Origin: Acanthosepion esculentum
Lineage: Eukaryota > Mollusca > Cephalopoda > Sepiida > Sepiidae
Direction: 5' to 3'
Assembly (NCBI GenBank): GCA_964036315.1
Contig: OZ038487.1
Location: 54,644,909-54,708,908, forward strand
DNA length: 64,000 bases
Under the pieces are notes generated by a model that searched no databases, had not been told where the DNA came from, and was given only the letters and a program-made list of their open reading frames with translations. Shown here in pieces: positions 32,206-44,787 of this stretch. A program made the position numbers and the translations under genes. Position 1 is the stretch's first letter. The number at the start of each line of letters is the position of its first letter.

Positions 32206-32525
32206 TATGCAGTTGACACAGTTTTGATAGCACATACAGAAAGGAAATTACAAGAACTCCTACAGAAGGTAATGAAGGAAAGCAAGAAGAAAGGACTAAA
32301 CATCAATTTGCATGCAGACAGAATGCATGGTTGTTAGCAAAAGGGACAGCCCAACAGGCAAATTACAAATTGGGGATACCAAAATCAAACAAGTACAACA
32401 ATTTGAATATCTGGAAGTATTTTAACAAAGGACGGAAAGTGTGGCACTGAAATCCGAAGGTGTATTGAAATAGCTAAAGATGCATTCCAAAAGTTAAGCA
32501 GTGTATTATATAAAAAGTTAATTAC
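32203..32525 (+). pseudogene. LINE reverse transcriptase pseudogene, second part
   Basis: The RT resumes with YAVDTVLIA at 32206, then ELLQKVMKESKKKGLNIN. A frameshifted stretch follows, then KDGKCGTEIRRCIEIAKDAF and QKLSSVL. The catalytic YADD box is YAVD, so the first aspartate of the pair is replaced by valine. With the frameshifts this RT cannot be active. It is cut at ~32525 by another antisense LINE 3' end. Confidence 0.75.
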
Positions 32526-32935
32526 AAACAAGCAAGGCAGGAATGCCACTAATACGAAGGGGGTTACAGAGAGTGAAAAGACTGGGTATAGCAGGGATTG
32601 AGGAAAGGATAAAAGATGAATGGGATTCAAGAAAATAGAAGATGATGAATGACATTACATTTAAATTTTTGAAGATTATAGTTATCAGGGAAGCAAGTAA
32701 ATGGAAGAGATTTTCACAGGCAGGAAGAACAAGAAAAGAAACTGTTGGAGTAGAAGTGGTAGTTACATTTAATTATTTCAATAGTAAAAGGGTGGGACCT
32801 AGATGCCAGTCTTGTAGCATGCTTAAATTTACATAGTCAGGGCACCAGTGAAAAAAGCTCATCAGAAGTTGACATGAAAATATTTGTAGAAAAGACAGGG
32901 AAGACACGTCACATTGGTGAGAAAGTGACTGAAGA
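32525..32935 (-). mobile_element. LINE 3' end (family R), antisense, second insertion
   Basis: Signature CAAGGCAGGAATGCCACTAA, followed by antisense RT C-terminal sequence and the block GATGCCAGTCTTGTAGCATG. It aligns with 13740-14130. Sense is the minus strand. Confidence 0.6.
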
Positions 32936-32940
32936 ATAAG

Positions 32941-33104
32941 TTATAAACATTGTTTATATTTAAATTTTATAATATATTTAAATTTTAGAACGTATTCTTA
33001 TACAAGCCAAAAGATCGAAGAATACGTTATAAAATTTAAATATAAACAATGTTTATAAAATATTTAAATTTTATAACGTATTCTTCGATCTTTTGGCTTG
33101 TATA
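32941..33104. repeat. Three-part palindrome with perfect 45-bp arms
   Basis: Arms 32999-33043 (TATACAAGCCAAAAGATCGA...) and 33060-33104 are exact reverse complements over 45 bp with a 16-nt loop. The segment 32941-32998 is a further copy that can pair with 33010-33058 instead, broken by a 17-bp internal duplication. The region can therefore adopt alternative hairpins. Confidence 0.9.
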
Positions 33105-33292
33105 ATAAAAATCGTTTTCACGCCGTCACATGATTAAAAATCTTTGCCATGCACATGATAACATCATCGCATCTTTTGAAATTAAAAGGATTTTAACGTT
33201 TATTTAGTTTGTAAAAAAATGTAGCAACATACTTCCGCTACAAGACAATTGGCAAATGTTTTTAAAAAATATTGACTAAAACAATTTTGACC

Positions 33293-33322
33293 CTGAAGAT
33301 GAACAATGATGTTCGAAAGTAC
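33293..33322 (+). other. CTGANGA-stem-GAAA hairpin motif (non-SINE context)
   Basis: CTGAAGA (33293-33299), one T, a GAAC/GTTC stem with 6-nt loop (33301-33314), then GAAAG. It has the same layout as the SINE B and PLE-downstream motifs, including the extra base. No tRNA head is adjacent. It may mark the end of a PLE. Confidence 0.55.
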
Positions 33323-34118
33323 TAGATTATCGTACGGACAATATTTATTTCGATATCATTTTCAAAAAGTCTCATTAGAAAATATGAGAAAATTCAAAAG
33401 AAAATATGCAGGACGATGTCGTCTTTAACATTCAACACAACATGTTTAAAAGAAAAGTTGCTGCTAAATTAAACACACACACACACACATATTTATATAT
33501 GTAAAAAAACAACTTTTCTAAATCAAAAATCAGAATATTTGTATTGGACAGTGAAAATTTTCAGCACTCACTCCTATATTTATATCAATATCTTCATATA
33601 ATGTATGAGATTTTTGAAAATGTATCTTTTCTAAGATAGGAAGGTTGTTAAAGAGATAGACAGGTAAATGAATAACTGTATAGACCATAGAATGTGAGCA
33701 GATAAAAGGTTTGGCATATCCAATTTCTACAGGAGAGGCTTTTAAGTTTTCTGTGTTGGCCTGAGACTTTTTCATACAGAACAAAAGATGCTGAAATCTG
33801 AAATCCTTTCTTACAAACAAGAATGCTTGAAGCAAATTCATAGAAACAGTGTTTGGTAAAATGAATTCAAAATCAATCTTTTGTTGGTAATTCTCACCCT
33901 AAAAGGATTTACTGAAGAGATGCCATGGAAACACAACAACACATTAAAGAAACTTATGTCCTGATTAAATAATGACATATAAAAAGAAAAATAAACTGTA
34001 AATCAGTAATTAAAACTACAAAGAGTTGTGCATCAGGTATTCGATTGGTACAAAAGAGGTTCATTATCCAAATTGGATACATTCTTCACATATAGTGAAT
34101 TTCACAAATGATAGCAAA

Positions 34119-34150
<32 letters not shown>
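34119..34150. repeat. (CT)n(AT)n compound microsatellite
   Basis: CT repeats pass directly into AT repeats. Confidence 0.95.
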
Positions 34151-34151
<1 letters not shown>

Positions 34152-34369
34152 ACGTGGGTTAAAGAAACATTCCATTAAAAACTGATCCCCTATTTTATAA
34201 ACATAATTAGAATTTAATTACTTTCTGATGCAACACATTGCCATCAGTTGGAACATGTTTTTATTAATTTAAGCTTTTCTATCCCCCATCTAAAGTTGGG
34301 AGTGGGAGACATGCATAAAGAGTTATCTCATGAATCAGACTTCCTACTAATAAAGCAAAATCTATATTT

Positions 34370-34475
34370 TTTTTTTTTCTGGTCATTTTTTAAACATATG
34401 TCTTTTGAACAAACTATTTTCTGACAGAAAGCAAATAAACATTGATTTTGTTTCACATAGATCAGTTTAATGTAT
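34370..34475 (+). repeat. Dispersed ~100-bp repeat, copy 1
   Basis: Shares CTTTTGAACAAACT, TTTCTGACAGAAAGCAAAT and ACATTGATTTTGTTTCACATA with 38910-39010. Class unknown. Confidence 0.55.
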
Positions 34476-34599
34476 TAAAACAATTTTTCATGAAAATTGG
34501 TAAGCAACCACTTAATAAGCCAAAAACATGAGAAACCAGAGACCATGTCTTCATAGAAATAGTCTAATGTTATCCAACCCAGCATAGCACATATAAATG

Positions 34600-34815
34600 G
34601 TAATGGTAATATCAGCTGTTTCCTTATAAGCATTCATTGACCAAGTAACCCGTTTTGCTGTTCTTTGACATTCATAAAATCTTTCTCTTAAAACAATATT
34701 TCAGGAAAATAAGTTTTATCAAGTTCAGTAACTTTTATTACTTTTTCCAATATTGGTGGGGGGGGGGCTTCCTTCCTAACTTTTCATTTGAAGTAGTCTT
34801 ATCTTTTATTATTTA
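34600..34815 (-). mobile_element. LINE 3' region, antisense
   Basis: Antisense copy of the LINE 3' region (GCTGTTTCCTTATAAGC, AAACAATATTTCAGGAAAAT, CCAATATTGGTGG). A (TTTA)n-rich run follows at 34805-34850. Confidence 0.55.
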
Positions 34816-35754
34816 TTTTTATTTTTATTTATTTATTTATTTTTTTTGTTAATTTGAATTCATAATGTATACAATGTAGCTTAGTCACTGTTTCATTTAT
34901 TTTTCAAGAGTGATCAAGGATTGCAAAAGCTTTCTGAAATATATCTGTTTTAACAATAAATTATCCATTGGAATTACAAGTTTTTATTCTTTTTAATTCA
35001 ACTTCACCAATGGAATCAAGCATTTTTACAGTCTTATCTTTTGTTTGAAATAGTTTTATTATTTGAAATGTGCATTGAATTTAATAATAATTGTAGTATT
35101 TTGAAAATATTAAAAAAATAATAAAGAGAAAATGATAGAGATGTAAGATTTTGATTATTTACTCCTTTGTAATATATTTTGCAAAGAAGTTTTAGTTTCA
35201 ATAAAAGTTTTGAACAAGAAAATTTGCTGAAAATTATACATTATATAATTATGTGTTAATTTAAGCTTTGCCATCAATTAGAACCTCTTTTTCTGTTCAA
35301 GTCTTCCATCTACAAATTTTCTTGATGAGGGAAAAGCTTAAATTAAGAGAGCACTTAACTTATGCTTTACATTTTTATGGCTTTGAAGACATTTAAATAG
35401 TATTTTGTAAATATAAAAAAATTAAATCTGTTCGTATTAAAAGCTTATGTCTATATCGTGTTTTCTTTAGATTTCACTCCTTTGAAATATGTGAAGAACT
35501 TTTAGTTTTATTAAAAATTTTGCTCATTGGATCAACTACAGATAAATGAAACGGTTGGTGATTGAAAGTTTCTATTGTAAGTCTTTATTCTACTTGTTTT
35601 TAAACTGTTAATCTTGTAAAAATATGTTCAATGAAGGGTAGTTAATGAATATTACTTAAGGATTTTTCAAACTAATTGAATATTTTTAGCAGAGTTTAAA
35701 ACTTTGAGAATAAAATTATTAAAAAATTACCATTTAAGATTTAAATGTGCTTCT

Positions 35755-36172
35755 ACAGAAGGAGGCTGAGAATACCATGGACTGTACATATGAGCAACAA
35801 CAAAGTTTTAGAGAAAATCAAAAGGACGATTATACTTAGCATCTGAAAGAGATAGTTGAAATTTCTCAGGCACCTAATGAGGAAAGAGGACTTAGAAAAT
35901 TTAACTCTTACAGGAAATATGGAAAGCCAGAGGAATAGAGGAAGGCATAAGCTGCCTAATGAGCCTGCGTAAATAGTCAACTCAAGAGTGACAAGGATTA
36001 GGCGAGATAGCGAAAAGACAAAATTGTAGAGCATAACCTACTTAATGGGCTTGTGTAAATAGTTGACAGAACAGCGATTAGTAGAGATATAGAAAAGACA
36101 AAATTTACTAACTGCAAAGGACAGGAAATTGTGGAGATCCATGATCGCCAACGTCCTGAAGGGACACAGTTA
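35755..36172 (+). pseudogene. LINE RT C-terminus and 3' end
   Basis: The plus strand reads, with stops, RRLRIPWTVHMSNNKVLEK-like and LKFLRHLMRKEDLENLTLTG-like segments, then the terminal ATCCATGATCGCCAACGTCC. This is the RT C-terminus of the LINE group seen at 53049-53800. An internal near-duplication (TGCCTAATGAGCCTGCGTAA and CTACTTAATGGGCTTGTGTA, about 100 bp apart) is unusual. Confidence 0.65.
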
Positions 36173-36354
36173 ATATAATAAATAACACCACATCTTCTTC
36201 TATTAGCTGTGACTATGATTAATTACTAAGCCTCCAAGAAATGTGATTAAATTTAAAACTGCAATTTACATATTTACAGAAAAGTTTTTGTCAGTAAAAG
36301 AGTATGTAAGCTAGTTTTTGTTGATGTTTGTTTATTTTTATAATAAATGATAAT

Positions 36355-36545
36355 ATTAGCTGTTTCCTTATAAGGAAACATTTATCTTTAATATAACCAT
36401 TTTATAAATTTCAACTGATTGTGGCACTGATTGCTTGGTTTACTAAAGCAACTTTTCTCAAGTTCACTGTTATTGCTCTTTCCAGTATTGATGGGGGCTT
36501 CCTACCTGAGCTTTGCTTTGAAATAGTTCATAGACATGTCTTATC
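36355..36545 (-). mobile_element. LINE 3' region, antisense
   Basis: Carries GTTTCCTTATAAGGAAAC, CTCTTTCCAGTATTGATGGG and related blocks in the same order as 34600-34815. Confidence 0.6.
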
Positions 36546-36559
36546 TTTTGTTTGAAGTA

Positions 36560-38900
36560 GTTTATTTCTGATATAGAAAAAGATCATACATTTTAGTCAG
36601 TGTTATTACTCACAATTTACAAAAAAAAATTATAAGTGAAGGAAGCAGTCAGAGATCAAAAGATTCAACAACAATTGTATCTTTCAGTAGAGGGATCACT
36701 TGGTGTAGTTGAGCTGACTGACTTCAACCTGTTGCAAAGTCTCTGACTGATCTGTTAACAGGAGACACAAACAGAAAGATGTTTGAATTTACTCAATCCA
36801 ACAACAATTGATTGAAAATTTCATTTTAGTATCCTGTGATCTGTTTTTTTTTTTTTTGCTATCTTCAAATATTTAATCATATTCACAATATTATGTTTGG
36901 TAGGTTTTTTAACGAGTCTGCCATGTTGATCTTTTTTTGTTGTAAGTTTTTTATGCTTTATGCATAAAACAAAAATATTCTTCCAAATTTGATTTGTGTA
37001 TAAACTCTAAAGAGTTTATATCTAAGTCAGCTTATAAAAATATATTTTAAAATGGCTGAAATGTTTTTAAATACTTGTAGGATAAAGTCATAACAAAGAA
37101 GTTGTATGATACAGTTTGGTAAGATTCTGAAAAATTATAACATTTATTTGCAGGTAGAAAACACTCAAATAAATGAAGATATTACCTGTTTTTTCTAATA
37201 TATCTTAATAAAATAAAATTCATATTTAATTTGTGACAGCAAAATAAGTAATATTTATCAAACTATTACTTAACTATAAATTCAATAAGTTTGTTAATGT
37301 CGAATATTTCATTAGTATAAATTAAACATTGTTTTTATATAGGTACCACAACAGAAATACAATACCTAAGGTTTAAAATGAATTTTCAAAAATGAAAAAT
37401 CTTTCTTGAATCTTTTTAGTTTTAATTTCAAGCCAATGAAATTTAATATTTCCAAGAAGCAAAATAAGCTGTATTTCAAAACTAATTTAAATTGATTGGA
37501 AATCATTTTTGTTTTGAAATCACTGATTTTAGTGCCGTTATTAGTCATTGGAATTTTTATTAAAAAATCTTTCCAAAATAAGATGTTGCTTTTCTGAAAC
37601 TTTAATTAAAGTAATATTTGTTTCAAATCAGATTAAGTTGAAATCATCTAATATTACTCAAATAAAGTTTAAAATATCGCAAAAATACATTTTTTAACAC
37701 AGCAGTAGCTGTTTATTTAAGGTGTTGACAGCTTGACTGACAGATGAAAGTTTAAGTGCCTTTTTTTTTAAATTTTAACTACCCAGTAATCTTAAAAATT
37801 TAGGAAAATATTCTCTGTAATCTAATGTTTTATTGAATTTTAGGTACTTTGGCTTTAAATTTACTATTGTTATTGCTCTTATCTTCTACAGGCTTTCATA
37901 CATGACATTTACAAAAATTGGCACAGTTATAGGCACAAAAGCAAACTTCAAAATTTTTAAAAATATGGTTGTCAATAAATTCTACTAAGCTTTTCCATTT
38001 AAATATAGTTTTAACTTAATAATGATATCACCTAATGGGGACAAAGTAATGCAGAAATGTAAAAGATTTAAAACTTTATCAATTATTCTAATTAAAATTT
38101 TTAAAAACGGAAAACAACTCTTGTCTTATGAAGAAGATAAATTTGTATTTTTTTATGTATGACAAATTTTTACAATATAAGATCAATTAAAAGCTTTTCT
38201 AATTAAATAATGTCTTAGTTATATTGCATTTTTATTTTATGATTCATAACAGATTTTTTGTAACTGTAACTTCTGTTTTACAAAAAGAAATTCATAATTT
38301 AAATTCTCCATGGATTTCTACCTTTAACTAATATTCCTCAGGTGGGAAAAAATTACATTTCTTGAAATTTCAGAAAATTAAATAAGTTAGAAGGTAGCAG
38401 ATATAACAAAAAAAATATTTTTACCAAGATTTTCTAAAAAAAAAAACATTTATAAATAAATTAAATTATTTTAGAAATAAGTTCTGAAAGTTTCATTAAA
38501 ATTTGACAATTGTTTGATTTTTGCAAGAATTTTCAAATCAACGCGTTTTTTCCCCCACAAAAAGACAATAAAATTTCCTATACTAATCTTTGCAACCACC
38601 ACCCCTTCCCAACCGAAAAAAAAAAAATAATTTTTAAGCATAATTTTAACGTTTTAAAATAGATCAAAAAATATAATTTAATCAACAAAAATCCTTTGGT
38701 CTTTCCTCTTAATAAAAACAGAATTTATAGTCAAAATGTTATGTTATAATTAAGTTTGAGGTATTTTTTTTTCATGGTATGCTAATTGTTCTAGCAGATC
38801 AGTGGTGGTACCTATTTTTATTATTATAATTTTTTTTTCTTATGTTTAAGCCAAAATTACAACTTTAATCCATTGACTTTTTCCTACCTACAAAACAAAA
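36560..38900. other. Long AT-rich stretch without recognised genes
   Basis: Contains homopolymer A/T runs and a 22-bp near-palindrome at 36999-37020. No exon, RNA gene or known element is supported. Confidence 0.55.
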
Positions 38901-38909
38901 TTTAGCTCT

Positions 38910-39010
38910 CTTTTTTACTGGTCACTTTTTAAATGACAATCTTTTGAACATACTGTTTTCTGACAGAAGGCAAATCAACACTGATTTTCTTTCACATAAG
39001 CCAGTTAAGA
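38910..39010 (+). repeat. Dispersed ~100-bp repeat, copy 2
   Basis: Copy of 34370-34475, with TTTTCTGACAGAAGGCAAAT and TGATTTTCTTTCACATAAG. Confidence 0.55.
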
Positions 39011-39842
39011 CTGCTACTTAAGTTAACTGGTCTCTTGTGGAAAAAAAAAAAATAGGGTAAAATTTGGGAGACAATCATTTTTGTTGATTCACATTCATTA
39101 GACCTAACAACATTTTTCAGAATAAAAAAAAAATATTGATTTTTATTATTTTAGAAGTGGGGTCCTTTTCAAAATATAAAGTCATTGACAAATTTATCCC
39201 TGACTTCTTAAAGAGTTACCTGTATTCTGTTTTAATTTACAATATCAACTTTAAAACTGTGCTTACATCATTGATTAATGTGTACTACTAACGCAATCCT
39301 TTTTCCAAATTTGTGATCATACACTTGAAGAAGTTGGGATACTGTATTTATATTATGAAATATTATCACTTCTAAAATGATAGAATCAAAGAATATTGAA
39401 TTTTTAACAAATGTCATATATGAAATAAGGTCTGATGAATCTAGACAAATTATTCCTACCCTCGCTCCAAATCCTTCATGAGTAGGCCAGTCAATTTCAG
39501 TAATGCCCAGTTAGAGTTTTACCTAGTGAAAGATAAACATTTATAAATTGAACTTAAACAAATAAACAACAAAACTGATAGAAAATTGAACACTTTATTT
39601 ACTTAAAAATAAAACTGCAATTCTATACAATGGCAACCAAAATTATCCATTATTTTGTGATTCTTCCCTGCTCTTATCCCCTTTGCCTGTGTCTTCTCAA
39701 TCTCTTCCTTATCCCTTCCAATATTTATTGCAGTCCATGCTTTTATCTATATCTAAATATGATACTTACATGGTTTACTGTTATATGCCAAAAAAAGAAT
39801 GCACAAGTATTTTATGCTGCATCCTCCTATTCTCTCTGTCTG

Positions 39843-39877
<35 letters not shown>

Positions 39878-40670
39878 CTTTCCAGGCTTATCTACACATT
39901 TTGGTGTAGATAATGATTGATCATAACTACTGAGTAGTGAGTTCAGGCTTTTCTGAGACTCCATACTGCTGATCTTGTACCAAAGCTAAGGTATATAATC
40001 CCTGCACATTTTTCAGTCATTATCTCTTGATGTCTATCCAGCAAATAACTTGTCTCTCAATGTCCTGACTCTTTTGTTGGTCTTCAACAAAACCAGAAAG
40101 AAAAAGTGCTCAATGTCTTTCAGATAGAGTCACCTACAATGTAAATATTATGTTTTCTTGGATCTTAATAAAAAAATAAAAAAAGTCAAACACATGCATT
40201 ACTTAAAATGTTATGGTGATAAACTGCTCATAAAACACCAATGATCAGTTTACCACCATGAAACTTTCAGTAATGCATGTGCTGGACATGTTTTTAGTTA
40301 AATCCCTAAATATATATTATTTACATTGTCTATATCTGGATTTCATCCTCTTGGAAATATATATATATGTGTGTGTTTGTGTGTGTATTGACTACTAATA
40401 TTATATGTAAATATATATATATACTGACTACTAATATTATACATATAAAGAAAAATTAAAATGAAAAAACAAATGAAAAAAACAAAAATATATATTTCAT
40501 AACTCCTTCACATCCTTCTTTCCTTCACCTATTTTCAAATTTCTTCAATATTATGTATGTTTCTTAGTAAAAGAAAAAATTGATTCCAGCTCAAAGGAAA
40601 ACTGGATGATTCTATATTGTGATCTGAGGTAGAAAAATGTAATAGTTGTATATGCCAAGAAGAAGAGTAA
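39010..40670. other. AT-rich stretch; one compound microsatellite
   Basis: Apart from (TC)n(TA)n at 39834-39877 and short TA/TG runs near 40357-40425, nothing is recognised. Confidence 0.5.
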
Positions 40671-40859
40671 TGAACAATTGATATATATATATATATATAT
40701 ATGGCATTCTGTTTGTCCGATTGGCATGAAAATTCACACACAGATCGGAAATTTATGGCATTTATACTTGACATCTTCGGATTTTTTTATTTTTCCTCCA
40801 ATTTTGGAAAAAATTGATAACACCGATAGGGGGGTCAAATATTGATTCGAAAAAAATTC

Positions 40860-41560
40860 ATTAGTTTTTCAGTGATAGTTTTCTCAAATTACAAATGATA
40901 TCCACCAAACACACATTGAGCAATGGCCTTACTTATAGTTTTGAAGTGCTGTTGTTTGTTTTTAAAAATTGATATCAGTTATTGGTAAAAATCGATAAAA
41001 TCGATCACTTTCGGAGATCCAATTCAATTCCAATGTTGCTGATTTTTGGCTCTGTTAATAAAACTAATGCTCAACATGATTTTCATGAAAATTCCTTGCA
41101 GTTTGTGAAAAACAGTTATTAATTGATACCGATATTGAAGAAAAAGGTCAGCAACTATCGAAAAAAAACGATAACATCATGCCACTTCTGACTTCCAATT
41201 CAATCCAGTCAAGCTGATTTTTGGCTACATTTTTTGCAAGTGGCAAAGAATTTCCACCAAAATTATGTTAAGCATTGTTTTTATCAACAGTTATGAGGTG
41301 CTTGCATTCATTTTCGATTTTTTCTAGTAATTGATATCAATATTGATCACTTTGGGACATCCAATTCAAGTCTAGTCTAGCTGATTTTTGGCTATATGTT
41401 TTGCAAATGGCAAAGAATTTTCAGCAAAATTCTTGTTGAGCATAGTATTTACTGACAGTATTGAGGTGCTGACTTTGGTTTTCAATATCGGTTTCAATTA
41501 TTGGATAAAAATTGATTTGAATGGGAAGTCAAAAGGAGTATGCCAAATTCAGGTAAACTT
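40860..41560 (+). repeat. ~170-bp imperfect tandem repeat inside the Helitron 5' region
   Basis: Diverged units share CCAATTCAA followed by GCTGATTTTTGGCT and GCAAAGAATTT-like words. The CCAATTCAA word recurs near 41021, 41197 and 41363 (spacing 176 and 166). Palindromic ATCGATAAAATCGAT and TTGATATCAA-like words recur. A regulatory or replication role is speculative. Confidence 0.65.
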
Positions 41561-42111
41561 GATGAAATCAATGTTTTTTGCAACTTGCTTGAGATTTTGA
41601 TTAATTTTCACGACTAAAGCCAATAAAGATAAAAACTTTTGCCCGGTGAGCTCCTTTGTGACCAACTAATACCTGAGGGAAGTCGATACAATCATGTCTT
41701 CATCGGAATTTGCGAATACACCAATCAAACGTATGTTCAACTGAGACGTCTATACTACAGACTGTACAGCTGATTGTTATTCACACATGCGTGACCATGC
41801 TTCACATAGCGGTATCTCATTGGCTGAGTGGAGTACGCAGTTGCTGATTGGTGTTTGAGACCCTAGGATGCTCGCTGATTGGCACAACTGATTGGCCAGT
41901 AATACTTTGCATCTGCAAGTTGTTTCTTACGTTTTTGTTTTCCATTTGTCTGTTTAACTACATTTTTCCAACTACCATAAACAATTTATTCAGCTGTTTT
42001 ACTTAAATGCCTGCCTTCCCAATTCTGGCTCATGCTTTGCGATACTAAGTTAGACTTTGTACTCCTGGAATTGAGCAACCCTAATCAACCACTACTAGCA
42101 TCACTTTTCCC

Positions 42112-44070
42112 CATGCTGCCAAAAAGGAGGGTACGTCTTAGTCTGCAAGAGCATCTGCTATAAGGGCAAGAAGGGCCCTCGAGTCCCAGGAGCAGACTAC
42201 AATGTGACTATCACAGGTTGCTCAACACAGCGCTCTCATGCAGGCCTCTCAGTCACAAGAGGAGCATGCCACCTGCTTGGCTGGGAAAGCTGCCTACAGG
42301 GTGTCGTTGCGATCAAGACTTAAGAATACACAACGGTCGAGAATGAACGCGCAGACTGCAGTAACTGCCTCTGCATCTTGGGCTTCTGAGGCTCATCATC
42401 AAAGGCTTTTTCATAACGTAAGAAACTCTGCTGCCACTGCGAAATCAAGGGCAATAGAGACACTTGACCACATGCGCGCCCATCACTCCAGGAATGCAGC
42501 TGCAACAGTGACCACTAGGGCTGCTGAGACTCGACTCAGTAGGTCTGTTCGACATGCTATGAATGCTGCCACCACTGCCAGGTCAAGGGCAGCTGAAACA
42601 TTTGACCACAGGCACCCCATCAATCCAGTGATGCTGCTGCAACAGCAAGCACTAGGGTTCCTGAGACACTGCTTATCTCAAACTCCCCAAGCTCGCTGCA
42701 TATGCCTTGACAGCGTCATTCAGTGCCTTGTGGCTTCTCGTGGTGTTACCTGTCCCAGTAGCTGTTTTTGGTCTTTCTTGGCTTTCAATTATGATCCCAG
42801 CATTAACGACACAGTACATCAATGTAGGGTCCATGACCTGCATTTGCCAATTCTGCAATGCCCGCAAATGGGCCAGGGAGCCTGCCGGTCTGTGCTGCTC
42901 CTCTGGCAAAGTTCAACTACCACCTCTGCATGAACCACCTACCCTGTTGAGGGGACTAACAGCCAGCTCCCATCCCAACTCCAACCACTTCCTTAAAACA
43001 ATTAGGCAATAAAATAACTCCTTTCAAATGACCTCATTTGGGGCTCAGGTGGTTCGATGCCCACTTTCAAAGTACAGGGGCAGGTATACCACTGAATTGG
43101 GTATGTGCTGCCTGAGGAGACCTCTACGCATATATTCCTTCAACTGTAGTTTATTGCAGACTACAACCTACAGGCCGAAACCTGGATTGGTATTTTGCTG
43201 CTGTTGGGAAGAGTTTCTTGCAGGGACGTCATACTACTACTTAACCTCATGAAGCATGGGCTGAACAGCTACATTCGGAGTTTCAAATATGCTTTGGAAA
43301 ATGCTCCCTTTCTTTCCTTCAACATTGTAATTGACACCAACAAACAGCCTCCTGATGAACACGAACGCCGCTACAATGCTCCTGCATGCAACAAAGTGGC
43401 CGCTATTATACATGGGGAGCAAGACCACACTCGCAATATTGTCCTCAAATCAAGAGACGGATTTCAAAGACCCATCGATCATATGACGCATTGCATTACC
43501 CTTTACTTTCCCTTATGGTGACGATGGCTACCACTTCGGCATTCCTCCTTATACTCTGTGTGGACAACCTACAATGTCTTCCAAAGCCTTATCGTGCAAG
43601 GCCTTCTACTCATACCGTTTCATGGTTAGGGATGGAGACTTCAACCTGCTTCATAGATGCAGGGAGCTTTTCCACCAGTTTGAGGTTGACATGGCCGCTA
43701 AGATGTAATTGGAGAGGCTTTGTTTTATATGGAGTCATCAGACTCCTACATACACTTACACGACAGCCTTCAAACTGAAGTCAATCCCCGTGACCTAGGG
43801 AAGCTGTGCATTCTGCCCTCTACCTACACTGGGGGGGGGGGCATGTTACATGCTTGAACACATGCAAAGCGCTATGACATATGTTAGGCAATATGGGCAG
43901 CCAAACTTATTTATAACGTTTACCTGCAACCCCAAATGAGTAGAGATAACGCGTGAACTCCTACGCGGACAGGATTACATCTCAGACATGACATTGCTGC
44001 CCGTGTATTCCGCTTAAAACTGGGAAAACTTATGGACTTAATAGTGAAGGGGCGAGTCCTACAGTAAAAA
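42112..44070 (+). pseudogene. Helitron RepHel N-terminal region, frameshifted
   Basis: Segments of a RepHel N-terminus appear in order across frames. First come repeated RAAET/R-rich units (42320-42620). A Cys-rich segment (CICQFC...REPAGLCC at about 42839-42900) is followed by SGKVQLPPL. Then come FLKTIRQ and QMTSFGAQVV (42990-43055), NKQPPDEHERRYNAPA (43340-43390), THRSYDALHYPLL (43470-43505) and YSYRFMVRDGD (43600-43635). The series ends with PSTYTGG (43820), MTYVRQYGQPNLFITFTCNP (43874-43933) and RVFRLKLGKLMDLIVKG (44001-44055). After NPK the expected Trp codon is TGA. Several frameshifts and the missing catalytic half make it inactive. Confidence 0.8.
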
Positions 44071-44787
44071 CACAACCACTATTTTACATTGCCAGAATTA
44101 AAAATCTTTACCGATTATGAACGGGTGGCAGTCTTTGGGTAAGCACGGAGCAGCAAGACAGCAGCCACCTATTGCAACTGGTTGCCCTTGATCTCATTGA
44201 TTTTGCTACCAGTGAGATTCTCGGCCTATCAGTGACCTCAACAACTGCGGATATGTGTGTAAGTTCAATAATTCAAACCCCAAAGCAATTTAACTACATA
44301 AAACCTTGAGCAACGCCGGGCTTTACTGCTTATATATATATATTATATCCTATGATATTATTTTTATTGTTTTAAAATTTCCCCAAAATAATTTTATACA
44401 ACTATTAGTACTTCCTTTCTTCATGGGAGCTGTTGGCATCAGTAGACATCTTCTGAAAATTAAAAAGAAAAAGATTTAGAAAGTTTCAGAGACAAAACAT
44501 AAATTGTAGAAAAACACAAAATAATCAAGAGAAAAACTTGGAAATCTTGATAAAACAGAAACGGAAATATTTTAATTTTACTGATATCAGTTTTTTTTTG
44601 TTTAACCAATAAAATATGCTATTTTGACCTTAGAAACTCAAATCTGTAACATAAAAAGATTTGATAGTTTTTCTAGAACATCAGCTTTGCCCAGTTTTAC
44701 TTAAAACATTTTTAATATTTTTATTTTTTTAAAAAGTAATGAATTCAAATATATTTTTTCACATTCAGGTGAATTTATTTAGTCTAT

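Larger units (their letters stand above)
40697..44332 (+). mobile_element. Degenerate, internally deleted Helitron
   Basis: About 3.6 kb bounded by (TA)n tracts. The 5' side begins TTCTGTTTGTCCGATTGG just after a TA run. The 3' side ends GAGCAACGCCGGGCTTTACT-GCT before another TA run. Inside are a ~170-bp tandem repeat block, a GC-richer coding remnant of the N-terminal half of a RepHel protein, and a short 3' region. The HUH nuclease core and the helicase are missing, so the element lost its catalytic machinery. The 3' end resembles that of 3500-4374, hinting that both belong to related groups. Confidence 0.75.

Noticed and set aside
42238..43778. Several overlapping frames as separate genes
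   Set aside because: They are pieces of one frameshifted RepHel N-terminus and its shadows.
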